From contig NZ_MQMG01000003.1 in NCBI RefSeq assembly GCF_001908025.1, positions 1 to 64,000 of the forward strand: 64,000 nt of DNA, read 5' to 3'. Positions 35,478 through 44,502 of the stretch are shown here, piece by piece. Below the pieces are notes generated by a model that saw only the letters and a list, made by a program, of their open reading frames with translations, did no database searches and was not told the DNA's origin. Both the position numbers and the translations under genes were made by a program. This DNA comes from Geobacillus proteiniphilus. GTDB lineage: Bacteria > Bacillota > Bacilli > Bacillales > Anoxybacillaceae. Every line of letters begins with the position of its first letter. The stretch's first letter is position 1.

Positions 35478-37616
35478 ATGCGTTGCCAAGCATGCCAACA
35501 ACGTGAAGCAACGGTGTTTGTCAACTTGCAATGGAACGGTGAAAAACAACAACTTCATCTGTGCCATGAATGCTATGAAAAACAAAAACAACAATTGTCG
35601 ATTCCGATGATGAACTTCGGCTTTTCGCCGTTTTCCTTTGATGACTTCTTTACTAGCCCGTTCACAGCCGCCAACGCGGGGATGAGCTCGCCAGAAACGA
35701 TGGCGAAACGCCCGCAAAGCCATAGCGGCGGATTTTTGGATCAGTTTGGCCGCAACTTGACGCAAATGGCCAAAGCGGGCTTGATCGATCCGGTCATCGG
35801 CCGCGACAAAGAAATCGCACGCGTCATGGAAATTTTAAACCGCCGCAACAAAAACAACCCGGTGTTGATTGGGGAGCCGGGCGTCGGGAAAACGGCCATC
35901 GTTGAAGGGCTTGCGCTGAAAATTGCCGAAGGGCAAGTGCCAGAAAAACTGTTAAACAAGGAAGTGTACTTGCTTGATGTCGCTTCGCTTGTTGCCAACA
36001 CCGGCATCCGCGGCCAGTTTGAAGAGCGGATGAAACGGCTCATCGCCGAACTGCAAGAGCGGAAAAACATCATTTTGTTCATTGACGAAATCCATCTGCT
36101 CGTCGGCGCTGGCGCCGCTGAAGGCTCCATGGACGCTGGCAACATTTTAAAACCGGCGCTTGCCCGGGGCGAACTGCAAGTCGTCGGGGCGACGACACTC
36201 AAAGAATACCGGCAAATTGAAAAAGACGCGGCTCTTGAGCGCCGCTTCCAACCGGTCATCGTCCACGAGCCGACCGTTGAGGAAGCGATCGCCATCTTAA
36301 AAGGCATTCAGCCAAAATACGAACAATTCCATCATGTCCGCTATACGGACGAAGCGATCGAAGCATGCGTGAAATTGTCGCACCGCTACATTCAAGACCG
36401 CTTCCTCCCGGACAAGGCGATCGACTTGCTTGACGAGGCCGGCTCGAAAGCGAACTTGCGCCTCGGCCCGACCGATGAAAAGCAACTGCAAGAGCGATTG
36501 ATCCAAATCGCGAAAGAAAAAGAACAAGCGGCGAAAGAGGAAAACTATGAACTGGCGGCGAAACTGCGCGCTGAAGAGCTGAAGCTTGAGAAACAACTCG
36601 AGCAAGGCGTCACCCAAGAACGCCCTGTCGTGGATGCCGCCGACATCGAGCAAATCATTGCCGAGAAAACCGGTATCCCGGTCGGCAAACTGCAAGCCGA
36701 TGAAAAAGAAAAAATGAAACATCTCGAAGAAAACTTGGCGAAAAAAGTAATCGGCCAAGCGGAAGCGGTGAAAAAAGTCGCCAAGGCGATCCGCCGCAGC
36801 CGCGCCGGCTTGAAAGCGAAACACCGCCCGATCGGTTCGTTCTTGTTTGTCGGCCCGACCGGCGTCGGGAAAACGGAGCTCGCCAAAACGCTCGCTGAGG
36901 AGCTGTTTGGCACAAAAGACGCCATGATTCGCCTCGATATGAGCGAATACATGGAGAAACATTCGGTCTCGAAGCTGATCGGTTCGCCGCCGGGCTATGT
37001 CGGCTTTGAAGAAGCCGGCCAGCTGACAGAAAAAGTGCGCCGCAATCCGTACAGCATCATCTTGCTCGACGAGATTGAAAAAGCGCACCCGGATGTACAG
37101 CACATCTTCCTGCAAATTTTGGAAGACGGCCGCTTAACCGACAGCCAAGGCCGCACCGTCAGCTTCAAAGACACCGTCATCATCGCGACAAGCAACGCCG
37201 GTGTGACCGACAAAAAAATCACCGTCGGCTTTGAAAAAGAGGGCAACGGACAAACAAGCGTCCTTGACTCGTTGAGCGCCTACTTCAAGCCGGAGTTCTT
37301 GAACCGCTTCGACGCCATCATCGAGTTCAAGCCGCTCGAAAAAGCGCACTTGCTCGAAATTGTCGATTTGATGCTCGCCGACGTCAAAGCGGCGATGCGC
37401 GAACAAGGTATTGAACTCGAAGTGACGGAAGCGGCGAAAGAAAAACTGGCCGAACTCGGCTACCATCCAGCCTTTGGCGCCCGTCCGCTCCGCCGCGTCA
37501 TCCAAGAGCATGTCGAAGACAACATCGCCGATTGCCTGCTTGACGCAAGCAGTCCCGTGCGCGCAATCCGCATCGACGTTGAAGGAGACGCCATTGTGGC
37601 GAAAATCGAATCATAA
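35478..37616 (+). CDS. clpE: ATP-dependent Clp protease ATPase ClpE
   Basis: This 712-residue Hsp100 unfoldase hands substrates to ClpP. The N-terminal zinc finger has Cys3, Cys6, Cys29 and Cys32, which marks ClpE rather than ClpC. The first AAA+ module has Walker [14 protein letters not shown]-type coiled region follows ([20 protein letters not shown]), then the second module with [10 protein letters not shown] and a C-terminal sensor [20 protein letters not shown] lies about eight bases before ATG. It is monocistronic behind a double CtsR operator. Confidence 0.96.
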   Translation: MRCQACQQREATVFVNLQWNGEKQQLHLCHECYEKQKQQLSIPMMNFGFSPFSFDDFFTSPFTAANAGMSSPETMAKRPQSHSGGFLDQFGRNLTQMAKAGLIDPVIGRDKEIARVMEILNRRNKNNPVLIGEPGVGKTAIVEGLALKIAEGQVPEKLLNKEVYLLDVASLVANTGIRGQFEERMKRLIAELQERKNIILFIDEIHLLVGAGAAEGSMDAGNILKPALARGELQVVGATTLKEYRQIEKDAALERRFQPVIVHEPTVEEAIAILKGIQPKYEQFHHVRYTDEAIEACVKLSHRYIQDRFLPDKAIDLLDEAGSKANLRLGPTDEKQLQERLIQIAKEKEQAAKEENYELAAKLRAEELKLEKQLEQGVTQERPVVDAADIEQIIAEKTGIPVGKLQADEKEKMKHLEENLAKKVIGQAEAVKKVAKAIRRSRAGLKAKHRPIGSFLFVGPTGVGKTELAKTLAEELFGTKDAMIRLDMSEYMEKHSVSKLIGSPPGYVGFEEAGQLTEKVRRNPYSIILLDEIEKAHPDVQHIFLQILEDGRLTDSQGRTVSFKDTVIIATSNAGVTDKKITVGFEKEGNGQTSVLDSLSAYFKPEFLNRFDAIIEFKPLEKAHLLEIVDLMLADVKAAMREQGIELEVTEAAKEKLAELGYHPAFGARPLRRVIQEHVEDNIADCLLDASSPVRAIRIDVEGDAIVAKIES

Positions 37617-37628
37617 CTTACAACAGAG

Positions 37629-37670
37629 GATCCGCCGAACATCAATTTTGCTTTCGGCGGATCTTTCTTT
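37629..37670 (+). terminator. clpE terminator
   Basis: GATCCGCCGAA pairs with TTCGGCGGATC, followed by TTTCTTT. Confidence 0.9.
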
Positions 37671-37835
37671 CCAATGGACCGTTTATCAAACCGATTTTTC
37701 ACCTCGATTCAGTCAAGCACACTTTTAGTGAAGGGGTGAATATTTTATAAAATAATTTTTTTGGAAATATTATTGACACTTACTTTTTTTTTGCTAAAAA
37801 TAAGTTATAAATTCTAAATATTAGGAGGGATTGTG

Positions 37836-38348
37836 ATGTTCAAAAGAAAGATGATTCAAACCATTAGTCCGATTCTTTTGGCTGGATTGCTTTCTCTTAC
37901 CCCATTTAATAAGACAGAAGCAGAAATCAATCCAACCTATATCCCTTATGATGGATATGAATACGTTCACAGCACAGATACAAGAGGGCTGACCATTTAT
38001 TGGGCTCATACCCATGTAAACAACAAATCTACTACTGACACTGTTTCCCACACAGTCAAGAGAGAAGCGTATGCAACCGCTACTGTTTCTTCGTCGTCCA
38101 CATTTAACGAGATGGTCCTGGAAGTAGGAATTAGTACGGAAGTAAGTTTAGGAGCGCGGGTGGAAAAAACAACAACTGTTACTTGGACGATCCCTCCTTA
38201 TTCCACCTATACCCTTCGATATGGAAGCCGTTGGGTGAAAGCGACCGGTAAAGAAAATTACTACAGCAGAGGAACTCTCATCAGCTCGAAAACCGTCAGC
38301 GGACAATGGACATATGAGGGATATTCCGACAGCATTAAACAAAACTAA
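37836..38348 (+). CDS. Secreted protein, unknown, Thr/Ser-rich beta structure
   Basis: This 170-residue protein has a signal peptide at 1-30 (cut near TEAEI). The mature part is rich in Ser, Thr, Tyr and Val with alternating polar/hydrophobic stretches (AYATATVSSSSTFNEMVLEVGISTEV, TTTVTWTIPPYSTYTLRYGS). That pattern is seen in the membrane-inserting region of aerolysin/ETX-MTX2 pore-formers, but similarity is only general. AT-rich DNA (37730-37830), with a TTGACA at 37773, precedes it, unlike the surrounding core genes; it may be acquired. AGGAGGGATTGTG precedes ATG 37836. Confidence 0.55.
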   Translation: MFKRKMIQTISPILLAGLLSLTPFNKTEAEINPTYIPYDGYEYVHSTDTRGLTIYWAHTHVNNKSTTDTVSHTVKREAYATATVSSSSTFNEMVLEVGISTEVSLGARVEKTTTVTWTIPPYSTYTLRYGSRWVKATGKENYYSRGTLISSKTVSGQWTYEGYSDSIKQN

Positions 38349-38369
38349 ACACTCATGAATGGTGATTTT

Positions 38370-38969
38370 ATGAGCAAAAAATTTTTCCATCCCCTTTTCA
38401 TCTGCTTTCTCTTGCTGGCGGCGTGCGAACGCGGACACGACCCCGCCCCTGTTGCGCCGCATCCGGTGGAGAAAGCGAAGCAGGAACATGAAAAAGCGGA
38501 GACGGAACAAAAGCCGTTATCGTTGGAACAGAAATTTCTCCCTCCGCATTTTCTAGTCAATCAATTTATTGCAAAGGCGACAAGTCGATCGATCGAGCTG
38601 ACGATTCATTACACCATCTCGGAACAGCTGTACCGTTTGCTTGAACAGTATCGAGATTACTATTTCGTCATTCAATATCCAGAGGAACTCTCGCGTCTGA
38701 CCCATGTTGACCGTTCCAACGCTGTCAAAGGCCCTTTGCCGGCAAACGGACAGTTATCATATACCATCACCATTTCTTCCACTTGGACAAATGATATACC
38801 AAAAGATTTGATCAATCGAATCAATCATGGAGACTTGCGGTACAATCTTCTCATTTTGGACAAAGAACGGTTCCCCGTGCATATTTTCAATGATGTTCAA
38901 TGGTACCAATCGTTCGACCCAAACAAAGGATCCAGCGTCATTTCGGAAGACGGTGGTGCAAGAAAATGA
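38370..38969 (+). CDS. Lipoprotein of unknown function
   Basis: This 199-residue protein has lipobox LLLAAC (Cys near 19), a charged Lys/Glu/Pro linker at about 20-55, and then a beta-rich domain (IELTIHYTISEQLYRLLEQYRDYYFVIQYPEE) ending in DVQWYQSF. The family is not recognised. It follows the secreted protein by 21 bases on the same strand and may be co-expressed. ATG 38370 is chosen for its GGTGAT site; ATG 38355 would add five residues. Confidence 0.6.
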   Translation: MSKKFFHPLFICFLLLAACERGHDPAPVAPHPVEKAKQEHEKAETEQKPLSLEQKFLPPHFLVNQFIAKATSRSIELTIHYTISEQLYRLLEQYRDYYFVIQYPEELSRLTHVDRSNAVKGPLPANGQLSYTITISSTWTNDIPKDLINRINHGDLRYNLLILDKERFPVHIFNDVQWYQSFDPNKGSSVISEDGGARK

Positions 38970-39155
38970 CGGCCGTTCGGTCAAACGTTTTCATCGACCG
39001 CACGTCCGTTTCTTGAGGTCAGACTCTTTCGCACGAATAAAGGATTTTCGCTGTAAAAAGGGGCGGTCGCCATCGCCTCTTTTTCTTTTTCCGTCTTTTC
39101 TCCAGGAACGAAAAAATTTTGCTATAATGAAGAAAAACGCAAGGGGGCATCGCGA

Positions 39156-39563
39156 TTGCCAAACGAAATGGAGACGATCATCATTCAGACGCTCCGCCCG
39201 GCTCTTCACCCGTTCGTCATCTACCTGTTCGGTTCAGCCGCCCGTGGGACGCTGCGCCCAGACAGCGATGTCGACATCGCCTTTGTCAGCGACGGCGAAC
39301 CGCATGATCCGTATGAGCTGTTTCGGCTCGCCGGGGAGTTGGCTGACAAGTTAGGGCGCGATGTCGATCTTGTCGATTTGCGCCAAGCCAGCACCGTGTT
39401 TCAAGCGCAAGTCGTCTCAAGCGCAAAGGTGATCGATTGTGGCGACGAACGGAAACGAATGGAGTTTGAAATGAAAACGTTGAAAATGTATGCAAAGCTG
39501 AATGAAGAGAGGGAGCCGGTGTTAAAACGAATTGCGGAAAGTGGGTCGGTGTATGAAAAATGA
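39156..39563 (+). CDS. mntA: MntA-type nucleotidyltransferase antitoxin
   Basis: This 135-residue minimal nucleotidyltransferase carries the motif GS-x10-DxD (Gly26-Ser27, Asp38 and Asp40 in FGSAARGTLRPDSDVDIAF). In MntA/HepT modules this enzyme AMPylates and inactivates the HEPN RNase HepT. The TTG start at 39156 has AAGGGGG eight bases upstream; the in-frame ATG at 39168 is too far. TATAAT at 39123 is a likely -10 box. Its end overlaps the hepT start by 11 bases. Its toxin partner is broken by a transposon. Confidence 0.88.
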   Translation: MPNEMETIIIQTLRPALHPFVIYLFGSAARGTLRPDSDVDIAFVSDGEPHDPYELFRLAGELADKLGRDVDLVDLRQASTVFQAQVVSSAKVIDCGDERKRMEFEMKTLKMYAKLNEEREPVLKRIAESGSVYEK

Positions 39564-39645
39564 TGTGATTTTGAATAAGATCAGCATCATTGAACGATGC
39601 CTAAAACGAATTGACGAGGAATATGACCACGACCCAAAAATTTAC

Positions 39646-40966
39646 AGATTCACGAACGAGAAAGCCCACGCTCTTTAGGCGTGGGATGAAAGTGAGCCGT
39701 TTTCTTCATATGGAAATGGTATCCTGTCATTGTTGCAAGGAGGTGAATCCATGCCAACCATCACACTAAAGCTGGAATTGCACAACCCAACGAAAGTCAA
39801 ACAGGACATGTATGAACGGATGACAGAAGTGAATACCGCGTTTGCCAATTGGCTGTTGAATCATCCCGAACTGAATCAAGCAACGAGCAAAATTTTTAAG
39901 GAGTTTTCGCCGCAGCGGTTTCCTTCTGCCGTCGTGAATCAGACGATTCGAGAAGTGAAGTCCCAAAAGAAAAACCAGAAAACAAAGAAGTTTCGAACAT
40001 TCTGGTGTTGCTTTAACAATCAAAACGTGAAGGTGGAAAAGAAAGGAGCGTTCTACACGGTTTCCTTCCCCACACTGGAGAAGCGAATTGGCGTGCCGGT
40101 CGTCACGCGCTCCTATCAAGAAGCATGGCTGAACCGGCTGATCAATGGAACCGCCAAACAAGGGGCCGCCAAGCTGTACAAAAAGAGAAAAAAATGGTAT
40201 TTAGCGATCGCGATCACCTTTGAAGTCAAGCCGCGTCACGAAACAAAGGTGATGGGGGTTGACCTTGGGCTTCGCTATATCGCCGTGGCCAGCGTGGGAA
40301 CGAAATCGTTGTTTTTCAAAGGGAACCAATGCGCCTTTGTGCGCCGACGATATGCGGCTTTGCGGCGCAAATGGCAAAAAGCCAAGAAACTTCGCGCGGT
40401 GCGAAAAATCGGAAACAAAGAATCCCGTTGGATGAAGGATGTCAACCACAAAATTAGCCGTCAAATTGTCCATTTTGCGCTCGCCAACGGTGTTGGCGTG
40501 ATTCGGATGGAAGAGTTGACAGGGATTCGCAAGCGGGCAGCATCGGCCAAAGAAACGGGGCGAAGTCTTCATGCTTGGGCGTTTCATCAACTGCAAACGA
40601 TGATTGCCTATAAAGCCGAAATGGCAGGCATTCGGGTGGAGTGGGTGAAGCCGACCTACACGAGCCAAACGTGTAAATGCGGACATCGAGAGAAAGCGAA
40701 CCGGAACGGCATCCGCTTTCAGTGTAAAACATGCGGATACACCATCCACGCCGACTTGAATGGCGCGATCAACATCGCCAAAGCGATTTCGGGCTTCGCC
40801 TCCTAACCTAGCGCACTGGTCACAGGTGCGCCGCCCATGGGGGTACATCGTAACCCGATGGGACGGGGTGATGACACACCCCTAAACTTGGGCGTGGCCC
40901 GAACCAGAAATGGAGGAGGGCGCCAACGACCCAAGAATCCCACGGCTTTAGCCGTGTGGAGTGTCA
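39646..40966 (+). mobile_element. IS605/IS1341-type element with tnpB only
   Basis: The element is about 1.32 kb. The left end has a hairpin CCCACGC (39665-39671) / GCGTGGG (39679-39685) followed by ATGAAAG. The right end has a hairpin CCACGGC / GCCGTG near 40940-40957 and ends GTGGAGTGTCA. No inverted repeats or target duplication are seen, as expected for single-strand transposons. The left flank ends in TTTAC, the likely insertion/TAM sequence. There is no Y1 transposase (tnpA) gene, so mobility would need one in trans. The junction is ambiguous by one A. Confidence 0.85.
39751..40806 (+). CDS. tnpB: TnpB RNA-guided endonuclease
   Basis: This 351-residue protein is the ancestor-type nuclease of Cas12. 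The RuvC residues are Asp171 (GVDLGLRYIAVAS), Glu254 (IRMEELTGIRKR) and Asp335 (HADLNGAINIA). The zinc ribbon has Cys308, Cys310, Cys325 and Cys328 (TCKCGHREKANRNGIRFQCKTCG in two parts). All catalytic residues are present, so it should be active; the length is slightly short for the family. AAGGAGGTGAATCC precedes ATG 39751. It is expected to cut element-free copies of the target site, using the RNA from its own 3' end. Confidence 0.92.
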   Translation: MPTITLKLELHNPTKVKQDMYERMTEVNTAFANWLLNHPELNQATSKIFKEFSPQRFPSAVVNQTIREVKSQKKNQKTKKFRTFWCCFNNQNVKVEKKGAFYTVSFPTLEKRIGVPVVTRSYQEAWLNRLINGTAKQGAAKLYKKRKKWYLAIAITFEVKPRHETKVMGVDLGLRYIAVASVGTKSLFFKGNQCAFVRRRYAALRRKWQKAKKLRAVRKIGNKESRWMKDVNHKISRQIVHFALANGVGVIRMEELTGIRKRAASAKETGRSLHAWAFHQLQTMIAYKAEMAGIRVEWVKPTYTSQTCKCGHREKANRNGIRFQCKTCGYTIHADLNGAINIAKAISGFAS

Positions 40967-40986
40967 AAAAATTATACAAAGCAAGA
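40807..40986 (+). ncRNA. TnpB guide RNA (omega/reRNA) scaffold and natural guide
   Basis: The 160 bases after the tnpB stop are non-coding, strongly structured (CATGGGGGTAC, ACCCGATGGG, GGGGTGATGACACACCCC) and end at the right-end hairpin and GTGGAGTGTCA. In IS605 elements this 3' segment is the scaffold of the TnpB guide RNA, and the first ~16-20 bases of flanking DNA are the guide. Here the guide would start at 40967 (AAAAATTATACAAAGC), inside hepT. The 5' limit of the RNA is unknown and may lie within tnpB. Confidence 0.75.
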
Positions 40987-41292
40987 CTCGATCATTCTCA
41001 ATTTACAGCGGGCGTGCGAGGCCTGCATCGATTTGGCCATGCATATCGTGGCCGAGCAGAAATTCGGACTGCCGCAGCATAGCCGCGATGCGTTCTCCCT
41101 TCTTGAAGAACACGGCGTGATCTCTTCCGCTGTAAGCAAAAAGATGAAGGCGATGGTCGGATTCCGCAACATCGCCGTTCACGACTACCAACAACTGAAC
41201 CTTGGCATCTTGCAAGCCATCGTCGAACACCATCTTGATGATTTCAAACAATTTACGAAAGCCATCCTCGATTATGCCAAGAAAAACAGCTA

Positions 41293-41318
41293 GGCCGGCT
41301 TCCGCGCGGAAGCCGGCC
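41293..41318. terminator. Hairpin between hepT and the tetR gene
   Basis: GGCCGGCTTCCGC pairs perfectly with GCGGAAGCCGGCC; it is followed on the plus strand by GTTTAG. It sits directly after the hepT stop and just before the end of the convergent TetR gene. Confidence 0.7.
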
Positions 41319-41320
41319 GT

Positions 41321-41974
41321 TTAGCGCCGCAGACCGTTCATCAACACGTGAATCGTCCGCTCCATCTCCGCCTCATCGTCCCAATTGTGGTCAGGCAAAA
41401 GGAGAAAACGAGCGGCCAAAAAGCCGGCGAGCGATGTGATCGTCAAGCGGATGACCGAATCAACCGGCAGCTCGGCCAACTCACCTTTTTCTTGAAAATG
41501 GCGGACAATGCGGGCGAATTTTGGATACACGTGCTCGGTAAACACGCGTTGAAAGCACTGTTTAATCTCGGAATGAAAGGCAACCTCCTGCCAAAGCACG
41601 CGAATCGCCGGCAAATACGTTTTCACAAAGGTGTAGCGGTTGGCGAGCACCGCGCGCAAAAACTGTTCGTACGTCTCATATTCGTTGTCAAACACTTCAC
41701 GGACAAACTCTTTCGCCAAAAACGGGGCGACGGAATGAAACAACGTCGGCGTGACGATGGCCAGCAATAAATCTTTTTTCGTCTTATAGTGGCGGAAGAT
41801 CGTGCCTTCCGCCACCCCAGCCTTTTTGGCGATTTCACTCGTCGACGTCGCCGCATAGCCTTTCTCGGCGAACATTTCAACGGCAGCTTCCAAAATTTTT
41901 AGCTGCTTTTCGCTGAACTGCCCTTCCTTGCCGCCGATTTGCAACAATTCCTGAATCCATGAATGCTCGCTCAT
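41321..41974 (-). CDS. TetR-family transcriptional regulator
   Basis: This 217-residue regulator has its helix-turn-helix at about 25-70 (ILEAAVEMFAEKGYAATSTSEIAKKAGVAEGTIFRHYKTK). The C-terminal ligand-binding part is of the type found with ABC exporters. ATG 41974 has GTAAGGAG upstream; longer readings run through the permease gene. It follows the ABC permease by 11 bases, in the order ATPase-permease-regulator, and probably represses this operon in response to an exported compound. Confidence 0.9.
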   Translation of the reverse strand: MSEHSWIQELLQIGGKEGQFSEKQLKILEAAVEMFAEKGYAATSTSEIAKKAGVAEGTIFRHYKTKKDLLLAIVTPTLFHSVAPFLAKEFVREVFDNEYETYEQFLRAVLANRYTFVKTYLPAIRVLWQEVAFHSEIKQCFQRVFTEHVYPKFARIVRHFQEKGELAELPVDSVIRLTITSLAGFLAARFLLLPDHNWDDEAEMERTIHVLMNGLRR

Positions 41975-41985
41975 GACTCTACTCC

Positions 41986-43011
41986 TTACAGCTTGCGGTA
42001 TTTTTTCAATGCTACTACATTTAATAGCATAAACAGCAACGTAAAGCCAAGCAGCACGTACACATCCACGGCGATGGCGCCAAAGCCCTCTCCCCGCACC
42101 ATAATATCGCGCAGCGCATCCGCCCCGTAGGTGAGCGGCATGATGACGCTTAAGGAACGAAGCCATTGTTCCATCGTGTCGAGATTGAACAAACCCGAGA
42201 AAAACACTTGCGGCACGATGACAAGCGGGATAAACTGCACCATTTGCAGCTCGTTGTTGGCGAACGCCGACAGCAGCATCCCAAGCGCCAGCGCTGTCAT
42301 CGCCAGCAAAAACGTAATGAGCAGCACATACCAAAACGAACCTTCCATCATCATGTCCAACACATCAATGGCAAACCATGAAATTAAGCTCGCTTGAATC
42401 GTGGTAAACAATCCGAACCCGATCATGTAGCCAACGCCCATTTCCCAGCGCCTGAGCGGCGTCGCCATCAGCCGCTCGAGCGTCCCGTTCGTCCGCTCGC
42501 GCAAAAATGACACTCCAGCAATCAAAAAGACAAAAAAGAAGACGAAAAAGCCGATCAGCACGGGGCCGAAATAATCAAATGACGCCATGTCGCTTGATCC
42601 GTGCCAATACGTTGTTTTCAGCTGAAACGGGGGCTTGGGCGCCATGGACTGAAACGCCTTTTGCACCGCGGCCATCACCGCCTGATTGGCCGTCGGGTCG
42701 CTTCCTTCCAGCGTAAGGTGCGGAGCGCTTCCGCTCATGTCAAGCCACGCGTCAATGTCTTGATCGTCCAGCTGCTTTCGCGCTTGTTTTGCTGACAGCT
42801 CTTTCACGTTCGCTCCTGCTTCTTTCAACTTGTCAACAACCACCTCAGGCACGTGTTCGCTGACGGCAATGGCTGGTTTGTATTCTTCGCCATTAAACAC
42901 CAAATCCATTAACAACAAGACGAACATCGGCGCGACAATCATGAGCGCCAGCGTGCGCTTGTCGCGGAAAAACTGGCGGATGATGCGGACGACAATGGCC
43001 AACACTCTCAT
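41986..43011 (-). CDS. ABC-2 type exporter permease
   Basis: This 341-residue membrane protein has one N-terminal helix (about 20-38), a large extracytoplasmic domain to about 150, and then five helices. The conserved ABC2_membrane segment is SFLRERTNGTLERLMATPLRRWEMGVGY. It probably exports a drug or lipid together with the ATPase encoded upstream. Its ATG overlaps the ATPase stop (ATGA). It resembles YhgE/linearmycin-type permeases; the substrate is unknown. Confidence 0.88.
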   Translation of the reverse strand: MRVLAIVVRIIRQFFRDKRTLALMIVAPMFVLLLMDLVFNGEEYKPAIAVSEHVPEVVVDKLKEAGANVKELSAKQARKQLDDQDIDAWLDMSGSAPHLTLEGSDPTANQAVMAAVQKAFQSMAPKPPFQLKTTYWHGSSDMASFDYFGPVLIGFFVFFFVFLIAGVSFLRERTNGTLERLMATPLRRWEMGVGYMIGFGLFTTIQASLISWFAIDVLDMMMEGSFWYVLLITFLLAMTALALGMLLSAFANNELQMVQFIPLVIVPQVFFSGLFNLDTMEQWLRSLSVIMPLTYGADALRDIMVRGEGFGAIAVDVYVLLGFTLLFMLLNVVALKKYRKL

Positions 43012-43735
43012 CGACGGACACCTCCAAACGTCAAAAACGCTTGCTCAATCGTTTCCGCGCCTGCTTCCTGTTTCAATTCATCCGGGCGGCCGACGGCGAT
43101 CAGACGGCCTTCGCGAATCATGCCAAGCCGCCCGCACTTTTCCGCTTCATCCATCACATGGGTCGTGACGACAATGGTTGTGCCGCGCTGGCGAATCCGC
43201 TCAAGCTCCGCCCAAATCGATTGGCGCAGCACCGGATCGATGCCGACCGTCGGCTCATCCAAAATAAGCACGTCCGGTTCATGAAGCAAGGCGATCGCCA
43301 GCGACAACCGACGCTTCATCCCTCCTGAATATTGGTGCACCGGCTTTTTTCGATCATTCGTTAAGTTGACAAGCGCCAACATGTCATCGATCCGCTCTTT
43401 TTGTTTTTTCCCTCGCAACCCGTAGATGGAAGCAAAAAATTGCATGTTCTCCAGCGCGGTCAATTCTCCGTACAGGGCATCCGACTGGGCCATAAAGCCG
43501 ATCCGCTTCATGGCGCCAAGATTGGGCATATTCACGCCGAGCACGCGAATCGTCCCTTCACTCGCTTGATCAATGCCGGCGATCATGCGCACCAACGTCG
43601 TTTTTCCTGCACCCGACGGGCCGAGCAGACCGAAAATTTCTCCCGCGCGGACATCCAACGACACATCGTGGATGACCACTTTTTTTCCAAACGCTTGGAG
43701 ACACGCTCGACTTGAATACATGGATTGGCGGTCAT
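43008..43735 (-). pseudogene. ABC exporter ATPase, frameshift near the N-terminus
   Basis: The main frame has Walker A GPSGAGKTT, signature YSGGMKRRL, Walker B VLILDEPTVGID and the H-loop VVTTHVMDE. The proper start (ATG 43735, AAAGGGGAG upstream) encodes MTANPCIQVERVSKR in another frame. The frames join at an A-run on the plus strand (43689-43691; CGTTTGG on the coding strand), where one extra T would give SKRFGKKVVIHDVSL. As it stands, the only in-frame start is an ATG at about 43710 (MYSSRACLQAFGKK), which replaces the first beta strand and has no good binding site. It may be a real mutation or a sequencing error. Confidence 0.8.
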
Positions 43736-43815
43736 TGCTTTTCTCCCCTTTGCATAGTAGTGAGTAATCACTCACAAAATACATTTTTTAAGCTGCCGAC
43801 GGTTCGGCAGTCCAC

Positions 43816-44334
43816 CTACTGTTCCATCAATTGGACGTCTCGCCAGCCGTAGCACCACTCCCATAATGCTTTTCCACCGATTTCCACCCTTTCCTCGGCC
43901 AGTTTTTCACCGCCAAGCCGTTCGTAAAAACCGCGTGACGGATTGTCGGCAAGCACCCAGACGACCAGCGAATGAATGCCTTTTTGCGCCAAATGGCGGA
44001 TCAACGCTTGAACGAGTTGCCGGCCGAGCCCTTTTCCTTGCACCTCTTTAAGCAAATAAATCGCATACAGCTCCCCGTCATACTTCGCTATCAGACCGTC
44101 GGCTGCCCGATTTGGTCCGCCGGAGACGAATCCAACGACGCGTCCGTTTTCCTCGGCGACAAACACGGAATGGTCCGATTGGCTGAGCACCTTCTCCCAT
44201 AACGTTTGTTTTTCTCCCACTGCCAACGTCTCCAAGTACGCGTCCGGCACGATGCCGCTGTACGTCGTCTTCCAACTTTCGACGTGGACCGAAGCGATGG
44301 CCAGTGCGTCGACCCATGTGGCTTTACGGATCAT
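43816..44334 (-). CDS. GNAT-family N-acetyltransferase
   Basis: This 172-residue enzyme of the acetyl-CoA-dependent GNAT fold begins MIRKATWVDALAIASVHVESWKTTY, with motif A LYAIYLLKEVQGKGLGRQLVQALI (Q/R-x-x-G-x-G/A) and motif B NPSRGFYERLGG. It acetylates an amine of unknown identity. AAAAGGGGGAAAACG precedes ATG 44334. Confidence 0.88.
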   Translation of the reverse strand: MIRKATWVDALAIASVHVESWKTTYSGIVPDAYLETLAVGEKQTLWEKVLSQSDHSVFVAEENGRVVGFVSGGPNRAADGLIAKYDGELYAIYLLKEVQGKGLGRQLVQALIRHLAQKGIHSLVVWVLADNPSRGFYERLGGEKLAEERVEIGGKALWEWCYGWRDVQLMEQ

Positions 44335-44454
44335 CGTTTTCCCCCTTTTCCCCAGTTTGATAGAAGTTTTCAAATTGAACGCTCTCCCACCTACGCTTGA
44401 GCTTTGAGGTGAGAGATTGTTGGAAACACCCGCCCCACAGCAGGCTGTCAACCA

Positions 44455-44502
44455 AGCCATCCCCGCCCAACACGTGGAAGTGGGGGTCTTCTCGGCGCGA
44501 GA
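44455..44502 (-). repeat. Solo IS605-like left-end hairpin remnant
   Basis: On the minus strand, GAGAAGACCCCCACTTCCACG and a GGGCGGGGATGG tail match the layout and about half the bases of 22006-22055 (TGGAAGTG, TCTCGGC and CATCCCC on the plus strand). It has no gene of its own and lies between the GNAT gene and the terminator of the oligopeptidase gene. Confidence 0.45.

Larger units (their letters stand above)
39553..41293 (+). pseudogene. hepT: HEPN toxin HepT, interrupted by a tnpB element
   Basis: This is a HepT-like (DUF86) HEPN RNase split by 39646-40966. The 5' part (39553-39645) gives 31 residues, MKNDVILNKISIIERCLKRI..DPKIY. The 3' part (40967-41293) gives 108 residues starting KNYTKQDSIILNLQ, including the HEPN catalytic motif RNIAVHDY. 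Removing the insert rejoins the frame without loss, for a 139-residue protein of normal HepT length. The 3' part could in theory start at GTG 40961, but would lack helix 1. The toxin is probably inactive while the insert stays. Confidence 0.88.

Noticed and set aside
39649-39653. TTCAC as the transposon TAM
   Set aside because: Joining after TTCAC can give an in-frame hepT, but adds two residues to a region where related proteins have fixed length. Joining after TTTAC restores the expected length.
40937-40960. Hairpin as a simple tnpB terminator
   Set aside because: It has no U-tract, and its position at the restored hepT junction marks it as the transposon right end.
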